Shown: piece by piece, positions 1 through 6,823 of the stretch | Numbering within the stretch: position 1 is the stretch's first letter | How the letters are laid out: the number at the start of each line of letters is the position of its first letter | Origin: a virus | IMG/VR virus record: IMGVR_UViG_3300027704_000204 | Location: 1-20,979 of that record | DNA: 20,979 bases | Strand: one strand, 5' to 3' | Translations under genes and position numbers: made by a program | Notes under the pieces: model-generated | What the model was told of the DNA's origin: nothing | Seen by the model: only the letters and a program-made list of their open reading frames with translations | The model's database searches: none

Positions 1-1619
1 TGATCGGTCACAACATCTTGGGCTATGATCTCCCTGTAATTAAAAGGATTGGAGGACTAGACTTATTCGACAAGAAGATCGTTGATACCTTGGTACTATC
101 AAGGCTCTTTAAACCAACCCGCGAAGGTAACCACGGCTTAGAAGGTTGGGGATATCGCTTGGGTTTTGTTAAAGGTGACTACGGGGAAGCTGAAGATGCT
201 TGGGAACACTACACCCCTGAGATGCTAGAGTACTGTAAGAACGATGTGTTGCTTAACTACAAGGTCTATGTCGCTCTTCGTCAGGAGAGCAAGGGCTTCA
301 CGCCTCAGTCAGTACAGATAGAACATGCAGTCGCTAAGATCGTTGATGAGCAACGAACTACGGGGTTCTTGTTAGACGTTAAGAAAGTTATGGGCTTGAT
401 GGCTATGTTTGAAACTAAGCTATATGATCTGGAGGCAGAGGTTCAAGAAGAGTTCCGGCCTGTTGTGACTACTCAGATACTGTCGCCAAAGTTTACAGCC
501 ACAGGTGCAGTAGCTAAGACAGCAACAGATCAACACGGCAAGGGTACTAGGCTGACTGATGAGGAGCATAAGCGCATAGTACTAGACATAAACTCTAGAG
601 CCATTGCTCGTAAAACTGAAACGCCTTTTAACTTAGGATCACGCAAGCAGATTGGCGAGTACCTAATTCGTTTTGGTTGGAAGCCTCAGAAGTTTACGCC
701 TACTGGACAACCAATCGTTGATGAGGCAGCTTTAAATAAAGTTAAGAACATTCCACAAGCTGCATTGATTGCTAAGTATCTGATGGTGCAGAAGCGTTTG
801 GCTCAGACTAAGAGTTGGATTAAGGAACTTAACGATGACACTGGCAGAGTCCACGGCTATGTTAATCCTAATGGTGCAGTGACATCTCGCATGACGCACT
901 CTCATCCTAACATGGCTCAAATTCCAAGCAGTACCTCGCCATACGGTGAGGAGTGCAGGTCTTGTTGGACAGTACCGAAAGGCTACAAGCTAGTAGGCAT
1001 TGATGCTTCTGGCTTAGAACTGCGGATGCTTGCACACTATTTAAATGACGAGGGGTACACAAATGAAATCCTTAACGGAGATATACACACCACAAATCAA
1101 AAGCTTGCGGGACTTGAGTCAAGAAATCAGGCTAAAACTTTCATCTATGCATTACTGTATGGAGCCGGAGATGTTAAGCTTGGGTCTGTGGCTAACAGAG
1201 GCAGAGAAGGTGGTAAAGGACTTAGACAACGCTTTTTTGATAACCTCCCATCATTTAAGACTCTTACAAGCAGAGTTCAAAGAGAAGCAAAAAGCGGATT
1301 CATTAAAGCACTAGACGGTAGACGCTTGACTGTTCGCTCAGAACATGCCGCCCTGAATACTTTGTTGCAAGGAGCCGGAGCAATCGTGATGAAGCAAGCA
1401 CTTATATTTCTACAAGAGATGATCACAAAGAATGGACTAGACGCTAAGTTTGTAGCCAACGTCCACGATGAGTGGCAGATAGAAGTCAGAGAAGACCATG
1501 CCGATGCTGTCGGTAAGCTAGGTGTCAAAGCAATTGTTGAAGCAGGTCTAACCCTTAAACTTAATTGTCCTTTAGACGGAGATTATAATGTCGGAAACAA
1601 CTGGAGTGAGACTCATTAA
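1..1619 (+). CDS. polA: T7-type family A DNA polymerase with 3'-5' exonuclease domain (5'-truncated by window edge)
   Basis: Replicative DNA polymerase of the phage. The reading frame is open through base 3, and upstream of the first possible start (TTG, 18) it reads IGHNI, which joins to LGYDLPVI to form the exonuclease Exo II motif, so the true start lies left of the window. Counting residues from base 18: Exo III is near YCKNDVLL (about 73-80). Polymerase motif A is GIDASGLELRMLAH with Asp329. Motif B is RNQAKTFIYALLYG with Lys373 and Tyr377. Motif C is VHDEW with Asp484. Similarity to T7 gp5 runs throughout, including VNPNGAVTSR and the ending NWSETH. Tyr377 sits where E. coli Pol I has Phe762, as in T7. 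The thumb insertion that binds thioredoxin in T7 appears shorter here (region about 155-205), so thioredoxin dependence is unclear. No DnaJ-like cysteine insertion is seen in the visible part. The next gene overlaps the 3' end by 32 bases. Confidence 0.96.
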   Translation, partial: IGHNILGYDLPVIKRIGGLDLFDKKIVDTLVLSRLFKPTREGNHGLEGWGYRLGFVKGDYGEAEDAWEHYTPEMLEYCKNDVLLNYKVYVALRQESKGFTPQSVQIEHAVAKIVDEQRTTGFLLDVKKVMGLMAMFETKLYDLEAEVQEEFRPVVTTQILSPKFTATGAVAKTATDQHGKGTRLTDEEHKRIVLDINSRAIARKTETPFNLGSRKQIGEYLIRFGWKPQKFTPTGQPIVDEAALNKVKNIPQAALIAKYLMVQKRLAQTKSWIKELNDDTGRVHGYVNPNGAVTSRMTHSHPNMAQIPSSTSPYGEECRSCWTVPKGYKLVGIDASGLELRMLAHYLNDEGYTNEILNGDIHTTNQKLAGLESRNQAKTFIYALLYGAGDVKLGSVANRGREGGKGLRQRFFDNLPSFKTLTSRVQREAKSGFIKALDGRRLTVRSEHAALNTLLQGAGAIVMKQALIFLQEMITKNGLDAKFVANVHDEWQIEVREDHADAVGKLGVKAIVEAGLTLKLNCPLDGDYNVGNNWSETH

Positions 1620-2088
1620 GACTGAAACAAAAATTAATCCACGCACAGGGAAGCCCTACTACTACAAAGATAATCCTAAAGCGGTGAAGGCTAGAGATGC
1701 CAAGCGCATGTATGTTAATGGCAAAGAAATTTCAAAGTATGATCCTGTACATACTGCGGGTAGATACAAAACTTTAGAGGGTGCTGCATTCGCATCTTTA
1801 AATAACTACTCTAGTGTTGAAGAAGGCTATGTGTATGCTGTGTCTAATCCTGCATGGGAAGGTTGGTTCAAGGTTGGCATGGCTCTAGATGCATACGATA
1901 GGTGTGCAGGGTATCAGACCTCTTCCCCTTTTAGAGATTATAAGGTAGAATACTGTAAGTATTTTACAGATAGAAGAAAAGCTGAACAGAACATACACAC
2001 TAAATTAGCTGAACAAAAAATAGAAAGTCGAGGCGAGTGGTTTCGAGGATCGCTCACTAATATAAAATCTGTTATCCAACAACATTAA
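1588..2088 (+). CDS. GIY-YIG / T5orf172-type nuclease
   Basis: A 166-aa protein whose C-terminal half looks like a GIY-YIG endonuclease of the T5orf172 kind. Visible elements are GYVYA (80-84, the GIY position), FKVG (94-97, the YIG position), Arg105, the YQTSSPF loop (109-115), AEQNIH (132-137) and the late glutamate in GEWF (149-152). The first 40 residues are basic and contain no domain I recognise; the motif VNGKEI (43-48) begins the part that I remember from other phage members. The start at 1588 is supported by GGAG six bases upstream and by a 32-base overlap with polA. An internal Met41 is a less likely alternative. Such genes are often free-standing homing endonucleases or host-DNA-degrading enzymes. 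Which role applies here cannot be read from the sequence. It is followed directly by an inverted repeat. Confidence 0.85.
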   Translation: MSETTGVRLIKTETKINPRTGKPYYYKDNPKAVKARDAKRMYVNGKEISKYDPVHTAGRYKTLEGAAFASLNNYSSVEEGYVYAVSNPAWEGWFKVGMALDAYDRCAGYQTSSPFRDYKVEYCKYFTDRRKAEQNIHTKLAEQKIESRGEWFRGSLTNIKSVIQQH

Positions 2089-2131
2089 TATGCGCTAAAA
2101 ACTGTAGAATTATTACACTTTATAGCGCATA
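2089..2131. repeat. Perfect 9-bp inverted repeat in the only sizeable intergenic gap
   Basis: The left arm TATGCGCTA (2089-2097) and right arm TAGCGCATA (2123-2131) are exact reverse complements separated by 25 bases. The left arm begins one base after the stop codon of the nuclease gene. The gap (2089-2161) is the only one longer than about 20 bases in the + block, and no U-tract follows the right arm, so a standard intrinsic terminator is unlikely. It could be an operator, a structured processing site, or part of a promoter for the downstream genes. A weak AT-rich -10-like TATAGC overlaps the right arm, but I see no convincing -35. Confidence 0.6.
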
Positions 2132-2161
2132 GAACTGCAAACCACGAACAGGAAAATCACG

Positions 2162-3016
2162 ATGGAATTAAATACACTAGTACCCGACATCTACAAACAC
2201 TTAGAATCTTTATCAGATGGCATACCTCTGCCTCTAACTGAAGCTGAGATAGATAAGACAGTAGCTGACATGAAGGTAGCTTTAATGTCTTGGGCAACAC
2301 CCAGAGAACGTAACAGAGACTTCACTCTGCGTATGTCTAACATTGGGAAGCCATCTCGCCAGTTGTGGTACGAGAAGCGTGACGAGAAGGGCCGTGGCGG
2401 TATTGATGGCGCAACACAAATCAAGTTTCTGTACGGTCACTTGCTTGAAGAGATCGTGTTGATGCTTGTACGAATGGCCGGACACAAAGTAACAGACGAA
2501 CAGAAAGAAGTTACAGTTGACGGGATCGTTGGACACATGGACTGCAAGATCAATGGCGAGGTTGTCGATGTTAAGACTGCTTCGCGCTTTGCATTCAACA
2601 AGTTCAGGGAAGGTCGCTTGGCACAAGACGATCCGTTTGGTTACATGGGTCAGCTTGCAGGGTATGAAGAAGCAGAAGGCACAGATAAGGGTGGCTTCTT
2701 GGTGTTGAACAAAGAGAGCGGTGAGTTGTGCATGTACGTGCCTGACGATCTAGATAAGCCAAACATTAAGTCAACAATCAGCAAGCTTATTCCTTCTCTT
2801 AAACTAGACACGCCTCCTGCTCTTTGCTATGATCTAGTAGCAGACGGCAAGAAAGGAAACATAAAGTTGCCGAAGGGTTGTAGTTGGTGTAAGTATAAGT
2901 ATCAGTGCCATCAAGATGCTAATGATGGTGATGGGTTAAGAACCTTTAGATACTCTAATGGATTAACATACTTGACAACAGTTGTGGTCGAGCCAAAAGT
3001 AGAGGAACTACTATGA
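2162..3016 (+). CDS. PD-(D/E)XK exonuclease, RecB/Cas4-like
   Basis: A 284-aa nuclease of the RecB/Cas4 branch, probably used in recombination-linked replication or host DNA breakdown. Motifs in order: GHLLEE (92-97) carrying the HxxE-type element; GHMD with metal ligand Asp127; VVDVK with Asp136 and Lys138 forming the D-x-K catalytic pair; and the RecB motif QLAGY (Gln164, Tyr168). Near the C-terminus there is a cysteine cluster C-x2-C-x5-C (Cys240, 243, 249), as in Fe-S nucleases. The first cysteine of that cluster normally lies N-terminally just before a (C)xR..WY motif, but the matching stretch here reads KPSRQLWY (63-70) with no cysteine. The start has an AGGA-type site about nine bases upstream. 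The stop overlaps the next gene by ATGA. The enzyme class is confident; an intact 4Fe-4S cluster is doubtful. Confidence 0.9.
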   Translation: MELNTLVPDIYKHLESLSDGIPLPLTEAEIDKTVADMKVALMSWATPRERNRDFTLRMSNIGKPSRQLWYEKRDEKGRGGIDGATQIKFLYGHLLEEIVLMLVRMAGHKVTDEQKEVTVDGIVGHMDCKINGEVVDVKTASRFAFNKFREGRLAQDDPFGYMGQLAGYEEAEGTDKGGFLVLNKESGELCMYVPDDLDKPNIKSTISKLIPSLKLDTPPALCYDLVADGKKGNIKLPKGCSWCKYKYQCHQDANDGDGLRTFRYSNGLTYLTTVVVEPKVEELL

Positions 3017-3294
3017 ACAGGAAGAAGTCTAAACGCATTAAGTCTCAGTCAGCCGCTATCATTGTTGAGTGGTTTGGTTCTCTGTTAGACAAAGAGGAGA
3101 GCAGTAAGATCAATGTAAAAAACTACATGTCTTTCATGCCTGAACAGACACACTACATGGCGGGACGCACAATGTTTTTAAACGCCTATCATCCTAAGTG
3201 GATCGCCAAGACAATCAAACAACTCTTGCGTGACTCTCCAAAGCTCTCTATCGAAACAATTACTTTGGAGGATATACAATGGAAGAGGAGATAA
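3013..3294 (+). CDS. Hypothetical 93-aa basic protein
   Basis: I cannot assign a function. The N-terminus is lysine/arginine-rich (MNRKKSKRIKSQ), followed by an alpha-helical-looking segment with IIVEWFGSLL and a centre containing FMPEQTHYM and LNAYHPKWI. No signal peptide, membrane segment or cysteine motif is visible. The ATG overlaps the upstream exonuclease stop as ATGA, and the 3' end overlaps the next small gene by 16 bases, so it is part of a tightly coupled replication operon. I have an impression of similar short proteins beside polymerase and exonuclease genes in other marine podoviruses, but that is unverified memory. Position suggests an accessory replication factor; nothing in the sequence proves it. 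Confidence 0.8.
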   Translation: MNRKKSKRIKSQSAAIIVEWFGSLLDKEESSKINVKNYMSFMPEQTHYMAGRTMFLNAYHPKWIAKTIKQLLRDSPKLSIETITLEDIQWKRR

Positions 3295-3440
3295 TTACTA
3301 TTGAGGATATGATTATTAATGTAGGTAGCTTTCTTCACAGTACCTCTGGTTCTGTTACTGATATAGATGGACAGTTTCTTAAAGACTTTCGGCTCCTCAT
3401 AGACGCAGAGTTAGAAAGGCGGGAGGCACAGATCCATTGA
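3279..3440 (+). CDS. Hypothetical 53-aa acidic protein
   Basis: A short open frame below the usual 60-codon cut-off. It starts ATG at 3279 inside the end of the upstream gene, preceded by GGAGG (3267-3271) at about seven bases, which is a strong ribosome binding site. It ends TGA at 3440, overlapping the TTG start of the next gene as TTGA. The product begins MEEEIITIEDM and ends RREAQIH; it is acidic at the N-terminus, with charged helix-forming residues after FLKDFRLLID. No known domain is recognised. The strong SD and exact fit between two coupled genes argue that it is real. Confidence 0.75.
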   Translation: MEEEIITIEDMIINVGSFLHSTSGSVTDIDGQFLKDFRLLIDAELERREAQIH

Positions 3441-3904
3441 CTTACGTTAAAAAGGGACACCGTAAACCTAGAGCAGTGCGGCCTAAGACTCCTAATCTTG
3501 TTGAGGGCTACGATTCTAACTGGGAGTACGAGTTACATACAGGCATCCTAGATAATTGGAGCTTCCATACTGACAAGGTTTCGTATACCATTGATCATAA
3601 TTATCACCCAGACTTCTTGCGCGAGATTGACGGCAAGAAGATTTTACTTGAAGCCAAGGGACGGTTTTGGGATTACGCGGAGTACAACAAGTACATCTGG
3701 ATAAGCAAGGTATTACCTGAAGACACGGAGCTAGTCTTTCTGTTTGCTAATCCAAGCGCACCAATGCCTCAAGCCACAAGGCGCAAGGACGGAACTAAAA
3801 GAAGCCACGGTGAGTGGGCAAGTAAGAATAACTTTAGGTGGTTTAGCGAGGACAGTATCCCAGACAGTTGGATCAATGTGAAAAACAAAGAGACTTTCGA
3901 CTGA
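3437..3904 (+). CDS. T7 endonuclease I-like Holliday junction resolvase
   Basis: A 155-aa PD-(D/E)XK-fold junction resolvase, the equivalent of T7 gp3, which cleaves branched DNA during replication and packaging and helps degrade host DNA. It matches T7 endonuclease I in the active-site pattern: Glu30 in SNWEYE, Asp59 in YHPDF, and Glu72-x-Lys74 in LLEAKG correspond to T7 Glu20, Asp55, Glu65 and Lys67. The C-terminal part (HGEWASKNNFRWF then IPDSWI) also parallels the T7 ending. The start is a TTG at 3437, chosen because it overlaps the previous stop (TTGA) and no in-frame ATG gives the full conserved N-terminus. The stop overlaps the following ATG (TGATG). T7 endonuclease I acts as a homodimer; I expect the same here. 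Confidence 0.9.
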   Translation: MTYVKKGHRKPRAVRPKTPNLVEGYDSNWEYELHTGILDNWSFHTDKVSYTIDHNYHPDFLREIDGKKILLEAKGRFWDYAEYNKYIWISKVLPEDTELVFLFANPSAPMPQATRRKDGTKRSHGEWASKNNFRWFSEDSIPDSWINVKNKETFD

Positions 3905-4059
3905 TGGACGAATCCAACCGCAAAGATGAGAGGCGCGATAGTTTTCTCAGGAAGAAGAAGTTTAAAAAGATACAAGGTTCTTCCAAGTTAAAAGAAACTA
4001 GACGCAAAGAAAACAAAAACCTAACTAACGAGATAGCTTATGAACAAGAGACTAAATGA
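3904..4059 (+). CDS. Small basic protein, 51 aa
   Basis: A 51-aa product rich in lysine, arginine and glutamate, beginning MDESNRKDERRD and containing the run RKKKFKK. I recognise no domain. The chosen start at 3904 overlaps the endonuclease stop (TGATG). A longer frame opens at 3868, but that would run 36 bases back into the endonuclease coding region with no better start. The 3' end overlaps the DUF3310 gene by 20 bases. The charge pattern is compatible with nucleic-acid binding or with a short linker protein; neither is demonstrated. It lies in the same overlapping gene chain as its neighbours, which supports expression. Confidence 0.65.
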   Translation: MDESNRKDERRDSFLRKKKFKKIQGSSKLKETRRKENKNLTNEIAYEQETK

Positions 4060-4522
4060 TGTGGCTCCTAGCGAGTGGGACAAAGCCGCGCGTAGTAACA
4101 TAACCCACGACATGACCACAGAGAAGGGTAGACAAGCAGCGTGGCAGGAACTAGCTCACGTAGGCTTAGAGGCTTGGATGCAACCTGATGGCTACGATAC
4201 TGAGCAATACGATCTAGATGCTGACGATGAGACATATTCAGAAGTCTATAAAAAGCTAGTAGCTCAAGAGCAGGAAGAAAAAGAAGATTTAATTAACAGA
4301 CCTTCGCACTACAACACAGGCAACATAGAATGTATAATGGCAATAGAAGAGTCTATGTCTTCTGAGTCTTACAGAGGTTATCTAAAAGGCAATGTCCTAA
4401 AGTACCTGTGGCGTTATCAGTACAAGGGCAACCCCAAGCAGGATATAGACAAGGCTATGTGGTATTTAAATCAGCTATCTAATGAAGTAGAATTAGACAG
4501 CATTAACTTAGAGGAAGAATAA
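4040..4522 (+). CDS. DUF3310 protein, T7 gp1.7-like (possible nucleotide kinase)
   Basis: A 160-aa protein whose C-terminal part (about 87-148) carries the DUF3310 signature: RPSHYNTG, then NVLKYLWRYQYKGNPKQDIDKAMWYLNQL. T7 gp1.7 contains this domain and has been reported as a dTMP/dGMP kinase, so a role in nucleotide supply fits well with the adjacent ribonucleotide reductase. The N-terminal 80 residues are acidic and unassigned. ATG at 4040 is preceded by a modest GAG site; GTG at 4061 is an alternative start. The stop codon overlaps the RNR start as TAATG, and GAGGAAG just before it acts as the RNR ribosome binding site. The domain call is firm; the kinase activity is inference from T7. 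Confidence 0.85.
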   Translation: MNKRLNDVAPSEWDKAARSNITHDMTTEKGRQAAWQELAHVGLEAWMQPDGYDTEQYDLDADDETYSEVYKKLVAQEQEEKEDLINRPSHYNTGNIECIMAIEESMSSESYRGYLKGNVLKYLWRYQYKGNPKQDIDKAMWYLNQLSNEVELDSINLEEE

Positions 4523-6399
4523 TGGATCAGTACCAACAGTTTATACACAAGAGCCGCTATGCGCGTTGGATACCAGAGCATGGTCGCAGAGAGTCGTGGC
4601 ACGAAACAGTCAACAGGTATGTGGACTTCTGGAAAGATCGTGAACAGATAGATGAGAAGGTAGCCTTAGAGTTATTTAATTCTATACACAATTTAGAAGT
4701 CATGCCGTCTATGCGTTGCATGATGACAGCAGGTAAGGCACTAGACAAAGACAATGTAGCAGGTTTTAACTGTAGTTACTTGCACATTGATTCGCCTCGT
4801 AGCTTTGATGAGTTGATGTATGTACTCATGTGTGGCACAGGCGTTGGCTTTAGCGTAGAGCGCAACTTCATTAACAAACTACCAGAGATCCCTGAAACAT
4901 TCCATGAGACTGATAGCGTAATCATGGTAAGCGACAGCAAGATTGGTTGGGCATCAGCATTCCGCGAGTTAATTGCTATGCTGTATGCAGGTAAGATCCC
5001 TAAGTGGGATGTTAGTCGAGTGCGTGGTGCAGGTGAGAGACTCAAGACCTTTGGTGGTCGTGCTTCAGGCCCAGAGCCTTTGGTTGATCTGTTTAACTTT
5101 TGTATTGAGGTTTTTCTAAAAGCATATGGGCGCAAGCTAACATCTATTGATTGCCATGACATCGTTTGTAAGATTGCAGACATCGTGGTTGTTGGTGGCG
5201 TTAGACGTTCAGCACTCATAAGCTTATCTAATCTTTCTGATCAGCGCATGGCTAAAGCTAAGTCAGGTGACTGGTGGAGGAACGAAGGACACAGAGCGTT
5301 GGCTAACAACAGCGTAGCATATACTGAGAAGCCAGACTTTCAGGCGTTCTTAGCAGAGATGCAGAACATGTATGAGTCTAAAGCAGGTGAGCGTGGTATC
5401 TTTAGTAGAGTTGCAGCGCAGAAGATTGCAGGACGTAACGGTAGGCGTGATGCTGATCAGGACTTCGGAACTAATCCTTGCAGTGAAATCGTGTTACGTT
5501 CTAACCAGTTTTGCAACCTCTCCGAAGTTGTTATCCGCGAAGACGATACTCTCTCTTCCTTGAAGAAGAAGGTTGAGACTGCTGCAATTATTGGCACACT
5601 CCAAGCAACACTCACTGACTTCCGATACTTGCGTAGCGTTTGGAAGAAGAACACTGAAGAAGAAGCATTGCTTGGCTTGAGCATGACAGGGATTATGGAT
5701 CATCCGATCCTTGGGTATTCTTCTGACAAAACAAAAGAATGGCTAGAGGAGTTAAAAGAAGTTGCTATTAAAACGAATAAGATATGGGCTGAGAAGCTTG
5801 GGATTAGCCAGTCTGTCGCTATTACATGTGTCAAGCCTAGCGGTACTGTTTCTCAACTTGTCGATTCTGCTAGTGGTATTCATCCTCGCTTTTCTAAGCA
5901 ATACATTCGCAGAGTCCGTTCAGACAAGAAAGACCCGCTTGCAGTCTTCATGGAAAATAAAGGATTTCCTGTAGAGCAGGACGTTATGTCTCCCGCCTCT
6001 TCAGTCTTTAGTTTCCCTGTCAAGGCCCCTGATCGTTCTGTTACTGTTGCACAAGTAGGTGCAATGCAACAGCTAGAGCTTTGGAAAACCTACCAGAATC
6101 ATTGGTGTGAACATAAACCAAGCATAACAGTTTATTACACAGACGATGAGTTCCTCCAAGTAGCGCAGTGGATATGGGATAACTTTGAGATCTGCTCCGG
6201 TATTAGTTTGTTGCCAGTCAGTGACCATATTTATCAGCAAGCTCCGTATGAGGACATTAGTGTCGAGAAGTATGATGAGTTGTTAGCTGCCATGCCTCAA
6301 GGCGTTAGTTGGGAAGACTTAGAAAACTTTGAAATGGAAGACAACACTACAGGATCACAAGAGTTAGCGTGTACTGGTGGCGCATGTGAGATCGTCTAG
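4522..6399 (+). CDS. nrdJ: Adenosylcobalamin-dependent (class II) monomeric ribonucleotide reductase
   Basis: Reduces ribonucleotides to deoxyribonucleotides using a B12-derived radical, in the cytoplasm, to feed phage DNA synthesis. At 625 aa it resembles the monomeric Lactobacillus leichmannii RTPR type, only somewhat shorter. Visible residues: first redox cysteine Cys84 in FNCSYLHI; catalytic thiyl site Cys320 with Asn318 and Glu322 in TNPCSEIVL; second redox cysteine Cys331 in QFCNLSE; radical-domain finger loop region VKPSGTVSQLVDSASGIHPR. The C-terminal pair Cys617-x4-Cys622 is the shuttle that thioredoxin-like proteins reduce, as in RTPR. Translation is coupled to the DUF3310 gene by TAATG. 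There is no NrdB or B12 synthesis gene here, so cobalamin must come from the host. NTP versus NDP preference cannot be fixed by eye. Confidence 0.95.
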   Translation: MDQYQQFIHKSRYARWIPEHGRRESWHETVNRYVDFWKDREQIDEKVALELFNSIHNLEVMPSMRCMMTAGKALDKDNVAGFNCSYLHIDSPRSFDELMYVLMCGTGVGFSVERNFINKLPEIPETFHETDSVIMVSDSKIGWASAFRELIAMLYAGKIPKWDVSRVRGAGERLKTFGGRASGPEPLVDLFNFCIEVFLKAYGRKLTSIDCHDIVCKIADIVVVGGVRRSALISLSNLSDQRMAKAKSGDWWRNEGHRALANNSVAYTEKPDFQAFLAEMQNMYESKAGERGIFSRVAAQKIAGRNGRRDADQDFGTNPCSEIVLRSNQFCNLSEVVIREDDTLSSLKKKVETAAIIGTLQATLTDFRYLRSVWKKNTEEEALLGLSMTGIMDHPILGYSSDKTKEWLEELKEVAIKTNKIWAEKLGISQSVAITCVKPSGTVSQLVDSASGIHPRFSKQYIRRVRSDKKDPLAVFMENKGFPVEQDVMSPASSVFSFPVKAPDRSVTVAQVGAMQQLELWKTYQNHWCEHKPSITVYYTDDEFLQVAQWIWDNFEICSGISLLPVSDHIYQQAPYEDISVEKYDELLAAMPQGVSWEDLENFEMEDNTTGSQELACTGGACEIV

Positions 6400-6619
6400 C
6401 CGCGAAGCTAACATTATTGGCTTCAAGGTCTTGGTTAACTGTGACGGGGTAATCATTACAGAAATGAGTGGCATCTCTGAAAGTGATCTTAGTAAAGTGT
6501 TTAAAGGTGTTGAACTGTCCACTCTAAGAAGCATTGTGCGGCTTGCTAATCAGAAGCTAGAGGGCATACATGAGTTCCTAGAAGCAGAGCTTAGTGCCTT
6601 GAACCATCAGTCACCATGA
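6377..6619 (+). CDS. Hypothetical 80-aa protein
   Basis: An 80-aa product with no domain I recognise. It overlaps the end of the RNR gene by 23 bases. The start is uncertain: GTG at 6377 or GTG at 6386 are both possible and neither has a clear SD; the first in-frame ATG (6464) would remove 29 residues. The region after it reads as soluble and helical, with ISESDLSKVF, LSTLRSIVRLANQKLEGI and EFLEAEL. The stop overlaps the next gene as ATGA, which supports the 3' end. It could assist the reductase given its position, but nothing in the sequence says so. Confidence 0.65.
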   Translation: MAHVRSSSREANIIGFKVLVNCDGVIITEMSGISESDLSKVFKGVELSTLRSIVRLANQKLEGIHEFLEAELSALNHQSP

Positions 6620-6822
6620 AACAGTTAATCTTTTCACTGATAGTACAGGTAAGTGGCGAAGTAGACCCCACAGCAACAAGCTACTGGGAAAGCTTAGAAA
6701 GGTGTAGGTGGTTTGCTGAGAAGCTAACTATCCAAGGTACGCGAAGAACGCATCATACACCTGTCGTGGCCTACTGTGTTCCCAAGTACGTTAACCCTAA
6801 GACCGCACTCATCCATACTTGA
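6616..6822 (+). CDS. Small 68-aa protein with hydrophobic N-terminus and two cysteines
   Basis: A 68-aa protein beginning MKQLIFSLIVQVSGEV, a short hydrophobic start that might be a weak signal peptide or membrane anchor, followed by a soluble part with Cys30 (LERCRWFAEKL) and Cys54 (VAYCVPKYV). The spacing of the two cysteines suggests a possible disulphide if the protein is exported. I have seen proteins of similar shape in marine phages, always without known function; that is memory and not a search. It is the last gene of the + block, coupled to the preceding one by ATGA, and its stop lies one base from the stop of the opposing gene. Confidence 0.75.
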   Translation: MKQLIFSLIVQVSGEVDPTATSYWESLERCRWFAEKLTIQGTRRTHHTPVVAYCVPKYVNPKTALIHT

Positions 6823-6823
6823 T

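Noticed and set aside
1045-1314. 89-aa open frame on the + strand inside polA
   Set aside because: It lies in another frame over polymerase motifs A and B, which are strongly conserved; no separate SD or domain.
1-1619. DnaJ-like insertion in the polymerase, known from HMO-2011
   Set aside because: No CxxCxGxG-type repeats occur in the visible part; only the portion left of the window remains unknown.
2089-2131. Intrinsic terminator
   Set aside because: The hairpin has a 25-base loop and no run of T follows the right arm.
4776-5219. 147-aa open frame antisense to the RNR gene
   Set aside because: It lies opposite a clearly real gene, with no ribosome site or recognisable domain.
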